From: Plasmopara viticola
Lineage: Eukaryota; Oomycota; Peronosporomycetes; Peronosporales; Peronosporaceae
DNA: 64,000 bases
Direction of reading: 5' to 3'
Assembly (NCBI GenBank): GCA_001695595.3
Contig: MBPM02000121.1
Span: 92,846 to 156,845, forward strand
This document shows, piece by piece, positions 14,275-25,972 of the stretch; position 1 is the stretch's first letter, and each line of letters opens with the position of its first letter. A program made the position numbers and the translations under genes. Below the pieces are notes generated by a model. It saw only the letters and a program-made list of their open reading frames with translations, was not told the DNA's origin and made no database searches.

Positions 14275-15034
14275 TTAATCCCACAATGAATCGCTCATTA
14301 ATTTAAGCTCCTTCTCTTTTTTTCTACTACGCTGCAGCTTCTGCACCTGCAACGACTCGCCACATCACGTTAGCCCTTAACATAACTTCCACAATGAAAC
14401 AAACTTGATACGCACTGCAAATCGAAGTTGTTGTTCGTGATCACGATTGCTTCTCTCAAGCTCTTCAACCTTTGCTTGTAGGAAGGCCACCTGCGAATTT
14501 TTATCTAAGACGTCACGAAGCTGAATTTCCAGTTTGCTGATTTCTTTGCGAGATCTTTCACGAAGTTTGTGCTGCAATGTTTAATTAAAAAAATGAAATA
14601 TACGTAAGTAACTCAGCAATTTTCCAACTCACCTGCTGATGCAGAAGTTGCGCAGCAATTTTCTCTCCAAGTGCTGCGGCCTCGCTGCACTTAATGCGTA
14701 GTGTGCCTTCTTGCTCCAAAAAATAGAGTAAAAGATCATTTTTTTCGCTCGACCCGATCCTTGATAACGCCGTTTTTAAAGCTGGCAATGTATAACTGTC
14801 ATCCTCTTGACAGTTGTTAACTTGACTTTGCTCTTGGTCTTTCTCACGCTGCCATAAGTCATGTAGTTGAGTTGCTAGACTCTCAATCGGCATCGACGAT
14901 TGGGACAAATCGGAAGTAGTGTAGGCATCTTTGTTGGCGCTTGCAGTTACCTTAGTATCCATTATGGAAGAAAACGGGGATTCGTTTATCGTTTGTTGAG
15001 TGGTCCAAGTTTGAAGAGCAGCATGAGCTTTCAT
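14275..15034 (-). CDS. Small coiled-coil protein, three exons, function unknown
   Basis: Spliced model: complement of 14275-14346, 14416-14571 and 14633-15034, giving 209 aa. The introns are 61 bp (GTGAGT...CAG) and 69 bp (GTGCGT...CAG) and keep frame. The start is the first ATG after an in-frame stop. The N-terminal half is low-complexity and Ser/Thr/Gln-rich. From about residue 110 onward the protein is predominantly heptad-like and charged, for example LRERSRKEISKLEIQLRDV and LQAKVEELERSNRDHEQQL, which predicts a long coiled coil. It ends in a basic tail (RSRKKEKELK) and SDSLWD. I do not recognise a family. The divergent neighbour is SF-assemblin and the downstream neighbour is FAM227-like, so a centrosomal or basal-body role is a reasonable guess, not a demonstrated one. 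Confidence 0.65.
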
Positions 15035-15375
15035 TGCTCGCTGCAAGCGTATAGGAGCCGAAATCTGTCAGAAATGGTAGGAAACATTTTCAAAGGTGAT
15101 TGTGCGCAACAGGGAAACCACATACAAAATTTTGTAAATTGGGTCCTTCAACACTGCTAAACGACGAAGAGCGCGACGGTGATGTCATTCTTTTTCTTTA
15201 CGTCTAGGAATGGGCCATTTGACATTTTACTGAGGAGTCGTGGTTACAACTACTTATATGACATATGACGTTTGTAATAGTATCCAAAATCTCGCAATGT
15301 AGGGTCGCAATACAACCATAACTCAGGCGCGAGATATCATCGCATCAAACACAATCAGCGAGTGATTGCAACGAA
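15035..15375. promoter_or_regulatory. Shared divergent promoter region
   Basis: 341 bp separate the start codons of the minus-strand coiled-coil gene and plus-strand SF-assemblin, so both promoters must lie here. I cannot point to a convincing oomycete Inr element. Coordinated expression during sporulation is an inference from the flagellar character of SF-assemblin. Confidence 0.45.
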
Positions 15376-16364
15376 ATGGAAAAGGAAGATAATCACGTTG
15401 CAGCACAGACGGCGACACGTAGCAAACTGGAAGAACTTATGGGCAGCTTTACTGTATTTGACGATGTCATGCGCATTGGAACGCAGGTATTTCGTAAGAG
15501 TCTTTCAATTGAGTCTGATTACGCGTTACTTGACAAATTTGCTATGTGCGGCTTATGATGTCGTTTCTTTCTAGCAACGACGAGAAAAAGATGAGCATTG
15601 CTTGGCAGAAATGCGTCGGGAAATGAGCCGTCTAGAGCACAAGCTCGAGGCGGAGATAAAGAAGCGGATTGAGATGAACAAGTCGCTCCAGAATTACTGC
15701 GACGACCAAATAGCGCAGATGACAGCATCCTTCGAAAATTTGCTAAGTGATCGCGCAAAACATGTCGACGATCGACTTGACATTCTCACTCAAGAGATTG
15801 ATAGTCTTCAAGCTCTTGTGGCCAAAGAAAAGGAAGAAATTCCGACCATAATTGAAAGCAAAACGAACGAGCTTACGCAGAAGCTTGTCGGTTTCATGGA
15901 TTTATTTGAGAAAGAGCGACTGCGACGTACTAACCAGGAAGCAATAATTTGGAAACGCTTGAGTGATCATGAGCATGTGACGGCCGAAAGCTTGGAGCGT
16001 GAGAGGGTAAACTAGCCAAAATGTAGATCTGGCAAAGATACTAATGCTTTTCGCTGATTGTATTCTTAGCACGATCGCGAATTAAAGTATTCCGATCTAA
16101 AGATCGCGCTAGACACGTTTACATCTACTCGAACTCGCGGAAGTGAAAAATTTCACGCTTTTACACAAAGAGAAATCGCAAATATCCAGAACGCGTTGGT
16201 CGCGGAAGCACAGGTACAAGAAATTGCGTTCACGAAATTATGCTAAATTAACAGCATTTTCTCAGGCACGAGAGCGCGAAGATGATGAGATTGTGGAGGC
16301 TTTGAACCGCTACACTGCCAAATTACAGGACAGCCTAAAGATTATTACAAGTCCAGACGCTTAG
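15376..16364 (+). CDS. SF-assemblin / beta-giardin family protein, four exons
   Basis: Spliced model: join of 15376-15486, 15575-16006, 16070-16213 and 16266-16364, giving 261 aa, typical for striated-fibre assemblins. The introns are 88, 63 and 52 bp, all GT/AG and frame-preserving. Almost the whole protein after residue 40 is coiled coil. Hallmarks are the N-terminal part of the rod (RREMSRLEHKLEAEIKKR, KSLQNYCDDQIAQM) and the strongly conserved C-terminus DEIVEALNRYTAKLQDSLKI, which is nearly diagnostic. SF-assemblins form the 2-nm filaments of striated root fibres that anchor flagellar basal bodies. In zoosporic oomycetes the expected role is the flagellar rootlet. It shares a promoter region with the upstream coiled-coil gene and lies head-to-tail with the DOT1-like gene 192 bp downstream. 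Confidence 0.92.
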
Positions 16365-16556
16365 GCATTTCTGGTCACAAAAGAATATGAGTATGTCTCA
16401 TTTATAGGCTATCGTAGCGGTGTAATAGTAACAATGATGTTAATATTGGTACTTTCTGTCTCTTTTACTGTTTAAGATTCATGGGTTTTTTGTTGTGGCT
16501 ACAATTATTGCTAGATAGGGTTTTACACCTCCGCTACCAAACCAAGATCCTGGCAA

Positions 16557-18104
16557 ATGACTGCAAACCTAGAGGCAGCGGTGGCGGAGCTCAAAATGGT
16601 AGCCTCGCGACTGCACGAGTATAATCCAACTAATGAATCGTGGCAAAAGGTTCACTAAGCAACTCAATACCATTTAATGACCGCTATGGCTTTGAAGGCT
16701 AACGTAGAGTTTGTCAATCACCGTATCGCACTCTTTCACTTTAACGCACACAGGCCGAAAAAATAGCGCTGGAGGTTCGTCACCACGTGGAGACTTTACT
16801 CTATTCGACAGAGGGGGTCATACAGCTTCGTAGTAGTGGGGTTCTGCAAGAAATGAAGCAACTCGTGCCAGATGTAAGTGTAATGTGTTACTTTTAGCGG
16901 GTAAGGTGTGATACTAATGGTGCGGTTAACTCAATAAGGTTACCCGTGAAGAAGTTGCGGAGCTTAAAGTGTCCGATTTTGTGCTGGGCATCATTTACGA
17001 AAAGCCTTTCGAGACGTTTGATTGCGTGTATCGCAACTTTGGCACGGAGGTCAGTCACACAGCTGATTTGTTAAATCTGTAAACAATAATTAAATCAAAA
17101 TTGTCGTGCAAAGTATGGAAAAGAGCTGTCAAGTGAAGCGCGAAAGAGTTCCAATCTTATTAAAACGTCGTATGTAAGTGGTCCAAAATTTGTGCCTGAC
17201 GCGAAGCATTAGTTAACACGTTCCATAATATTTTGTAGGTGTATGGCGAAATCAAGTTCCTTCCGTTCGCTGAAATTGTCCGATGGGTGGTTCCGTTTTT
17301 GCCAAAATTCTCCATTTTTTACGATCTGGTGAGCTGGTGCGCACGCTTGTGACGATGTTTTTCTTTCTCAGTTTCTTTGTATCGCTTATAATAGGGGTCT
17401 GGCACGGGCAAGGCAGTTATTGCAGCGAGCTTAGTGCATTCGTTTGATCAGGCCATCGGGATCGAGCTGCTTGAGGTGAAAAGTTTAGTATCAATCGCTT
17501 TTATATCACATGCAATAACCAGTGTTGCTTTGCTCAGCCGCTTGTTCATTGTGCTGAAAAACGGAAGAGGGCTTTAGAAATAATTAAGCCTCCGCTGGTA
17601 AAAACGGACATCGACTTTATTTCCGGCAGTGTTTTCACAACCAAATGGGAAGATGGCGATCTCGTGTTCTGTCACGGCACCTGCTTTAGTGACCAGTATG
17701 AATACATAGTACTTGCCGCTCTGGTGTGCTTTATTTAGTGATATAACATGCGCATACACTTTCTGCATCAGGGACTGGGCCAAGGTTTCGATTGCAGCCG
17801 AAAAGCTAAAGCAAGGCGCTTTCTTCGTCTCCACGACTCACGTGCTGAGAACAGGCTTGTTTGAAGTTGTCAAGAGCCTCAATTTTCCAATGAGCTGGGG
17901 AAGCGCAATTGTCTACATCCATGTAAGTCACCTTAAAATGTCGTCGTAGCTATGCTTAATATATATTGTTGGTTCGAACACTAGCGTCGACGCAAAATTG
18001 GTCGCTGGGCTGCACAAATGCTGCGTGGTGGGCGATCAACACGCACTGACCTGTTACAGCAGCAGCCTGACAGCCGCCAGACAAAGGAAGGTCAGGCTAT
18101 ATGA
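16557..18104 (+). CDS. DOT1-type (H3K79-like) SAM-dependent methyltransferase, nine exons
   Basis: Spliced model: join of 16557-16649, 16754-16873, 16939-17049, 17126-17173, 17239-17328, 17395-17475, 17538-17695, 17772-17922 and 17985-18104, giving 323 aa in one frame. Motifs in order: VYGEI (125-129); SAM motif I as FYDL then GSGTGK (151-160), split by an intron; GIELLE (about 176-181), whose Glu should bind the ribose; GDLVFCHGTCF, equivalent to the DOT1 VVFVNNFAF strand; FFVSTTHVL (251-259); and a C-terminal core like the DOT1L VSWTGKPVSYYLH strand (LNFPMSWGSAIVYIHRR). DOT1 enzymes methylate nucleosomal histone H3 lysine 79. This compact form lacks long extensions, so its substrate could differ. 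The first intron (GTTCAC donor, 104 bp) is the weakest junction, so the N-terminal 31 residues are less certain. A basic tail (RRRKIGRWAAQ) could contact nucleic acid. Confidence 0.85.
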
Positions 18105-21100
18105 TTACGAAGCACCGAGGAAGAGAACTAAAAGCAGGTTGTTTTAAAGTTTTGGCCGCAAGTTGCTTGTGTGTTAATAGAAAGATACGATATGTCTAAG
18201 GTTTTTCTGTAATGTCGAGGTGGAAAAATACAAGTGAATACATTTGAGTTGATAAACTCGTAATGCTACATCTAAGCTTTTCAATGAGGTCACACCCTCG
18301 CCAATATTAACTATTGTCATACCGGTAAGACACACGTAGAAACAGGAATGCCTTAAGCCCGACCGTTTCGCAAGCAGCTTCCTTCATCGCCGACAACTCA
18401 ACGCGCGCTGCTTCTTGCCTTTCTAGATGAAGCACACTCCACTCATCATGAGCGCGTACTCGCTTGTACTGCGTCGAGTCTCGACGTTATTAAGACGTGA
18501 AGGCGAACTGAATGACCAAGCCAATCACCGCACTTCGAAGATTCCAGGAAAAGTTGAGGTTCAAGGCACAAAGTGCGGTCTAGTTGTGTGGGAGCGTTAT
18601 AATATGGTGTACCATTTAAAGCTGCCTCCATCTTTGAGTCCGTCATTTTATAGTGCTTACTTAGAGTCTTCTTCATCCGTATAAGCAGCAGATTGCGAAT
18701 TAGACCGTCAGGTTAAAAAGCCACGAAAATCATGTCTTAGTCATCCAGATGAAGTGATCGGCTTCACTTATCGAATCCCAGCTCTGGTATGAATTTGTCA
18801 TTGGTCTGGCTCCAAATACGCGGTTACTGCATCAGATCGTAGAGCGAGCGCTTGAGATGGCAACGCAGTTCGGATGTTTTTTATCCGTGTAGCCGTTCGG
18901 GTGCTATTTTAGCCAACTAATCCATTAAGAAATGCTATCTTGACAATCTGGTGTATCTTCAAGTTGTACGCCGTTGTCAGACTAAGCAGACTTCTAATCG
19001 CCGCGAATTTGATCAACGGCGCGAAGGTTTCTTCAAGACGTTGTCGTACTTCTTAAAAAATATTTGGCCACGAGTCGCGGTTTGAACCGCTCGAAAGTCT
19101 CTGCTTGGTTCCCCTATGAAAGACACACCCACCGTCAGCCGATTGCCAATCGACTTTCAAAAACAATGGGTTGCATGACCTCGTCTTGTCCTTGTGAAGC
19201 GTCGACTTTCGAGTCGCACCCCTCCTTCTTCTTGGAGGCATTGCTAGATCACTTTGCCACTGTAAACATGGCAGCAGTAGGAATATCGTCCAGGTCTTGG
19301 TACATACTCTGATGCTTGGATGTTGTGGATTTGCCCGCTATCCTTACATATAAAAGTCAGATATAGTACATATGTCCTCGTGATCAGTCTTGTTAGACTG
19401 CATAAAGTCTTGTTTCATTTTTTCGTCGCCATTCTAACTTATTGATGAAACGTTTCCAGTGTAAGAGACCATGTAGTGCGCGGCACGGCTACGCTCTTGA
19501 TCTCTTTTTCGTGCTCCGAGAGCCTAAGAACTCGAAACATCACGCTTGACCAGCATTTCTGCTTTGAAACTGCGGCATAACCAAGGCAGCCGAATATTCC
19601 GACAGTAATAATTGTCATGGCTGATGACACATACGACGTCACCTCTTCTGCCGAGTACGACTAGACCAAACATAGCATACATTTACAAATAGTGCGGACA
19701 TTTCACTCAAGTTCGATTCATCCGCTCGGTGATTTTGTTCAATTGAGCCATGCTCGAAGGCGCAAACTGCCCGTTACCGCGAAGCTTGCAAAACTTGGTC
19801 TTCCACCCGACGTATCGTCGACCTCGAGGCGTTTTAACCACATTTTAATCTTAAGTTTTGCAAACGCAACAAATTTAGCGAGCTTGCTGGCCGCTTCCAA
19901 CATGTTCCATGCAAATATACCACACAAAACTGCGAATTTGATCAAAGAACATGATAGAGTAGGTTAAAGTACCAACTTTGCGTATTGTATTGATCGAGCT
20001 CACTCCTCATGCAACGTCTGAGGATGATGAAAGAAAGGTTTGCGAAACAAAGAAGCTGGGCGCTCGCAAAAGGCAAAGAGTTGTTCATAATGTGCACGAT
20101 TTCAGTTGTTCCTGAGGAGGTCAGTGTAAAAAGCTTAAAGGATCGCGAAGGGCACCTTAAACCCATTCACATTGGTTACGGGCCGCTGTCAAGAAGGGCC
20201 GCGACTCAAGCATCGATATGACGTCTGTAGACAAATGATTGGTGTGCACTCGGCAAGCAAATATGAGTGAAGTGGATGCTTTAAGCTTGTCACGACAAGA
20301 AACTGCTAGAAGTCAATCACAGTTACAGACGTAAGAAATCGACCTGTGCAAAAGATTGACTACATAATGTTATTATTATGGTCCTACGTATAATTTATTT
20401 AAATGCATTAAAATTAACCGCAGGGACTATATCTATTTTAGTATCTTCTAAATCACGACAGTATGCAAACCAGACAAAACACGAATATATTTATATCGTA
20501 CGTCAGTTGCCACCATTCTTTTCAGGTCTCGTTGAGCAAAATGTCAGACTCAACACAAAAAAACGACTTAAGCATGAAAAAGTATAGGCATGAATTTTCC
20601 GTCCTCAAATGTGAGCCTTCGCGCCATTTAAATTAGTATTTATGTCTTTGTCGTCTTTAATATGAATCAAGAGGTCACTCACGGCATTATTACATATATC
20701 AAAGACGACGTGCCGGATGAGGTACAAATTAACCAGTAGTGCAGATAGACATGACTATTACCGTACATTCAAATTTATTCAAAAGTGTGCAAAATAAGCA
20801 ATGAAAAAAAACAACACCAAGCTGCATACGAAATTCTAAGCGACAATTTATCACAGACTAAGGTCGTCAATTTATAACAGACTAAGGTTGCAAGGCTGAG
20901 TGAAGCTATCGTAGCTATTTGCATAGAGGTAGCATGACTTCAAGTGTTTGATCTATGCTCTCCAGTACGGGTAGCAGACCGCCATTTGTTGAAATGCAAG
21001 AATTAGTACTAGTATCAAAGCTAATGTCGCTCTCATACCAACTTGAGCTTGCATGCACAATCCTTGTTATAGTGCACAAAGCAGTTCGGAACTGCACCCT

Positions 21101-21816
21101 CTCGATAGAAATTAATTCTTAGTTAGCGAACCCTTTGATATTGCCGTTTCCCCGCGCCATACCAAACGACCAATTGGTCGTATTCTTTCGCTTTTTCTGG
21201 AGCTTGGCGCGCTCACCTGAGATATGCATCCTAGCCACAATCATTACAAATGAAGTATCGACAATTTATCCATATGCCGGCCATCAGCTCGGACGTCTAC
21301 CAATCTGGTTGAGATTGATGGGGATCGGACAGTCTGAAAGACCTTAGCTCTTCGAGCTACCCATTACGCTTAAAATTCGAACTCAGCATCCGACGCCACT
21401 TTTGCGGCATACTTAAATAAGGCCGAATGATTATAGAGCAATTCCGTCAAGGCCGTGCCCGTGTACAGTATATTGAAAAAGACGGTGATAATAACTTCTC
21501 TGGGAGACGATTGCTGGCCATCCCGAACAGCAAAGCTTGTAGCTCTAGGACAATTTTCACAACGTTTTACTACAACCTGCCTACCCGACGGGTTTCAAAA
21601 AGAACGTGACCACACACGGTGTTCATGACCTGGTGGCCAAAGGCTTGTACCAGCTAACGCTTCGGCTCACCCCGTGAGGAAAATGCTGCTACATTCGAGG
21701 TGTTGTAGTCAAATTCTCACTCGTGTGCTCTCTTACCTGCCCTTATTAGTAGCCAGACCTACTAAGCACCGTTTCACGGCTGGTGTGCTTTAAGAAGAGG
21801 AGCTACCAGAGATATC
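18105..21816. other. Decayed intergenic DNA with a possible gag scrap
   Basis: No intact gene is visible. Around 18775-18890 the plus strand reads like the middle of a retroelement gag (YEFVIGLAPN, then VERALEMATQFG), which may be a transposon relic; this is weak. A short tandem duplication lies at about 20842-20890. The rest shows only short unrelated frames. Confidence 0.4.
20842..20890. repeat. Two-copy tandem repeat, unit about 24 bp
   Basis: The unit containing CAATTTATMACAGACTAAGG occurs twice in direct succession with three or so differences. No function is evident. Confidence 0.7.
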
Positions 21817-22168
21817 GCACTTACTATATTGTATTGTATTGTATTACGTTATCGCGTTGCCAAGTTATGCACGTGCTAGGCTCAGTCTGGCTAGTCCACG
21901 GCATAGAGTGGTGTCCGCATACGTAGGGTCTCGTTCGGCGGACAGTGCAGTCAGCACTGAGGCCGTGAGGGTCTTCCATTATTTTGTTTAGCTCTGACTT
22001 GGTAAGAGCCCAGGTGGCGCCCTGGTGCTGGAGATCGTCGCGTCGAGGGTGAGACTCGTTAGAGACCTGCAGATGCCCGAGAGCACCTGCCCGAAGCGCG
22101 CGAGCATTTAGCCCCCGCGCTTGGAAGGAGGGCGTCACCCCAACCTTTTCCGAAAAGCACTTACTATA
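21817..22168 (-). mobile_element. Miniature LINE derivative with both ends and 12-bp target-site duplication
   Basis: A 328-bp element (21829-22156, minus strand) is flanked by the direct repeat GCACTTACTATA at 21817-21828 and 22157-22168. In its own orientation it begins with the same 5' sequence as the larger LINE copy at 31839 (GGAAAAGGTTGGGGTGACGC), runs about 130 bp, jumps to a short piece reading ALTKSEL and then to the 3' end. It finishes in a pentameric tail, (AATAC)n. All of the endonuclease and nearly all of the reverse transcriptase are deleted, so it must have been moved in trans. The intact duplication implies that this deleted form itself was inserted. Confidence 0.85.
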
Positions 22169-22339
22169 CTTACTGGTAATTGTAAGGTGTACTTCGATTG
22201 GGGGCATTACCAAAAGTACCACAATCACTAAACGCTGTTTTACTTGAAGCTATTGATTTCTTAATTATATAACATCTCGAAAAACCACAAAATTGGTATT
22301 AATGAAAATCAAAACTTCTTTAGAATATAATCACATGTC

Positions 22340-23480
22340 TTTTTTTAATAAAGATGTCTTGGATCAGATTAGTAGGTAGACAACGCATATCGCGCTTTGT
22401 CTCAGAGATCTTGAAGTATTCCAAGGACCTGATGTTCTTTTTTGTAGGAATGATTCTACTGTTGCATAAAGAATCATCATTCAAATTCTCGTCGGATTGA
22501 GGATTGCAGCTCGAGCATGTTTTTCTGCCAGGCATCAAAGTACAAATTTACAAAAGTATATTTAATCCCATGAAAACAATTTAAGCCTTTCAAATCTTCT
22601 TTGGGGATGCAAAGAACAGCATGGGGCAAAGGCGTAATAACCACACCTTTTGGTGCCTAAAAGCTGTTTGGAAAGTGGCGATTAGTACATAGCAAGCTGA
22701 AGAGTGTAGCGGCACCTGAACCAAGACCCCACACCAGTAGAGACGTAAATCTTGACATCTTTTCCCGGGTATTGTTGTACTGTGCACTGACCTTGGTTAT
22801 TGGCTATTATCGAATTCGAATGAGGGAGTCGTATATACCTTCTCACGGCGGTCAATACGCCTAGCGGTATGCCATGGGATAAGTTAGTGATACCACAAGG
22901 GCTATCTAGCGCCCCGATGAAGCATAAGCACAATCATTTCGACCAAAAATACCGTGGCGATGTATTTTTCCATTGGTTTGATGAAGATCAAATGACTGCA
23001 GAGACGCATTTAAGTCACCTTAGGAAAGTTATAAGGTCATCAAACCAAAACCAAATATGCCAACATTGCCGAAAGTGTCTTTGCGGCAAAAAAAGATTCA
23101 AGCTCTCGGCTACTTTATGCACAGCCATGATGTTCAAGCATACCCAGCCACCACACATGTGGGTCGGTTAACTATCTATGGCCGGGTTTGCACACAACAA
23201 TGTGGCTAACCCATCCACGGATTCTATATATTGAAGAAGTAATACGTTTTGGACTTTCACATAATCTTTGAAGGCCGATTTGATTTAGATGAGAGGCTCG
23301 AAAAATGTCTCGGATTTGAAATCGTTTATATGGAAACAATCATCTGACTTGGCAGAACACCGTCAAAACGTAATCAGCATGTGAGTGCATTTACCTAAGA
23401 TAAGCCTGAGATACATGCGGGTAGATACGTAATGAGAATTCAGATAGAGGATAAAGGACTTTTAAAGCTAAAACATGAAG
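22340..23480 (+). mobile_element. Decayed Ty3/gypsy retrotransposon, copy B (reverse transcriptase region)
   Basis: The first part matches gypsy copy A around 10735 (shared AAGATGTCTTGGATCAG). Downstream the plus strand reads reverse-transcriptase fragments: IGYYRIRMRES near 22800, PQGLSSAP near 22890, an eroded active-site region VFFHWFDEDQM (normally YxDD) near 22958, then ETHLSHLRKVI near 23000, which matches the helix after the catalytic motif. The catalytic aspartate pair is not intact. Similarity fades after about 23300. No LTRs seen. Confidence 0.8.
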
Positions 23481-25423
23481 TTGGTATCCCTTAGCCAATA
23501 TCAATAACGTTTCATCATAGCTTTTACAGTCCCGAGTCGGCGTACACAGTCGACCTTCCCACAGTCTCGACGAACCCGTGAGGCGTCTTGGGAAGTGCTC
23601 TAATCCTCAAGTTTTCTAAGTTTCATATTATTCAACAGTACCTCCTCGAGCGTTGCCCCGCGCTCTACCTGCTCAATTGGCGATCACGGATGACTGTATG
23701 GCGATTAATAATGCCCATAGCCACCATCATATTCGCCATAAGACTGAGAGGACTAGTATTTACAAAGCTGTGCTCTTTGAGCAACTGGCCGAGCCTTACT
23801 CTCTTTTCGATGGGGAGCAAATTTCCGACGCTGTTCAAAAGTGACGTTCAGCACTTTCTCCGGCGCTCCCTGACCACTGTGATCAACCTCAAATCTATGA
23901 GGAGTGCATTGTGAAGCACATATGCCTTCACGAGCGTCAAGAGATCCGTGTAATGTGACGCGATATCTGCACGAGGCTCGCGGGGGCTTGCTCATTGCCG
24001 CCGTTGAGCTACACCATGAATCTCGCGCAAAAAGTGGCATCCAATTGTTTCTCACGGCGCAAAAGTTGATGACCAGACTGCTCGAAACTATGGCCTGCAT
24101 CGATTGGTTCAAGCTCATCCAAAGGTCCTCCCTTTTCTCATCGGACCGAGTGAGCTGACTTCTAACGGGACGGCGACTGGCGCTGATGCCCAGCGTCGAG
24201 CGAGTCAAATCATTACCATTTACGTATTGCATTCATGAAAAACCCGCCCGAGGGATGCACCGAGGGCACTTGATCCTCTTCATTATAATCTTCGATGTAT
24301 TTGATCTCATCGAGAGGGGCGTCCCAGTCTGAGTAATTATCCTGAACTTTGAATCTTCATGGTCATTTAGGGGGGGGGGCTTTTGCGTGTCCAGAACGTT
24401 TGACGACAAGTCTTACACTTCTTGCTGTGTACGCTCGGGTGAAAAGGCGGTTTTACTACAGCTTCGTCGATTTTTGGCTTCTTCGCGATTTAAGGAGGCG
24501 TCATAGAATGACGTCATTGAAAAGCTTTCAAAAGAGTCTTAGAGAGATGGCCAACATAGAACGTTGCAAATTAAGGACACTAAACACATTTACTTCCCAT
24601 TTTACCATCCTATGCACAAACGACCTTTCTCTAGTATAAAGGCGTAAGGCCTGCAGACTGTGCGCAAACCTTTGGCTATACCACATACAAAAGGAGGGAA
24701 GCATCGAGGATGCTTTGGTAACTACCTGGACCACATGAACAAGCTCAATGAAATCAGCTTTCAAACGTCAAAGTCTACGATGCAGATGGAGCTAGACAGG
24801 CATGAAAGGTGAGAAGTCGTGAGCGGCAAGACCAAATGGAGCGTTGCAATAGCGCGAAATACTCAGCGCCGTTAAGTGTAGTCAAGCTCATCTCCCTCGC
24901 GATAGAGAAGATGCAGCTACCGTTAGTAATGGTGCACATAAGGTATGGCCAAGGCCGGAGTCACACTTGTAATGACAAGATTTTACTTTGTCGACAATTC
25001 ATCACCACGATGTAAAAAGAAGGCAATGATATGCTGGTGAGCATTAACGAAATCAAGGCACTGGCGAACCGCCCAACGTAGCGGACTCTCCAGTTAGTAA
25101 AGACAGCATGATGATCACACTTCTTGCAAATTTGAGCGATAGTTTCTGCTTCTAATCACGGCACCGGAGTCAAAAGTGTCTTGCTGATTGGAAAGCTCAA
25201 GACTATCAGCTGCCGCATGAAGACATGAGGCGTAAGAGCAAGGTGTTGGTGCAAATGGTGCTGCACACGGCCAAACTTGATAAAGAGTTAATAGCGGAAG
25301 GCGACAGGCTCTAAAGGCGGATAGCAAGGACATTGAATCGATATAAGAATTTGTGAGAATGCAAAGCGTTAGAGGCCGCAATGAGCACAGTGAATTAAAT
25401 AATCGTGCAACTTTTCTTTCTTT
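23481..25423. other. Decayed transposon-like DNA
   Basis: No intact gene. Around 24710-24790 the plus strand reads GNYLDHMNKLNEISFQ, which resembles the gag of a Ty1/copia element, but the frame is broken on both sides. A run of ten G residues at about 24371-24380 is the only long homopolymer nearby. Confidence 0.4.
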
Positions 25424-25972
25424 TTTCGCCTGAGCCGGCCTAATGGCCTCTACGAGTTCTATGCACTGGAAGTACCGTGCACTTTACAAGAAGCTCCTGG
25501 CGCCAATGATAACACCCGTGCTCTTCAGCTTTACAACGCGCTCCGAATAAAAGTACCACAGACCTTGTTATTTAGAGAGCGCTGAAGAAGGCTGATTTCG
25601 CCTCAGTTTTGCGCCCTCATGATAAGCAGCTCCTACTTAACCGAATGTACATGCTTCAATTTGCTTTAAAGGTTGTTAGCCTTAGCGATCGAGCCGCGCA
25701 AATTTGTGGGTCTTTTTAAGAAAGATAAATTGCTTGGTGAGATATCTCATATGCCTTACAGTCGTATCGACCGCCGTGCGTCTAAGCACGTGGTCTTTAA
25801 ACTACTTCGGAAAGTATCTTTTCTCAAAGAAGGCTCCAGGCTAGCTTAATCATCCAGATTGCTCAGCCGTGCTATGTAGCCCCTCAGCTTATGTCTAATG
25901 TGGCGGTGGCTATGGTTCCATTAGCCGTCGTGTGGCCACCCATACTCACCTAGCAAACAAGATTCATCTACT
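25424..25972 (+). repeat. Dispersed repeat, inverted partner of 47930-48462
   Basis: About 540 bp match the reverse complement of 47930-48462 with scattered substitutions and small indels, for example GACCGCCGTGCGTCTAAGCA at 25769-25788. Reading frames in both copies are broken. The family is not recognised. The two copies lie in opposite orientation and flank 22 kb that includes both genes of island 2. Confidence 0.85.

Noticed and set aside
23753..24232. 159-codon minus-strand frame
   Set aside because: No domain recognised, starts without context, and lies in decayed transposon DNA; composition gives no coding support.
24371..24380. Run of ten G residues
   Set aside because: Single homopolymer, possibly a sequencing artefact; no quadruplex-like repeats of G runs nearby.
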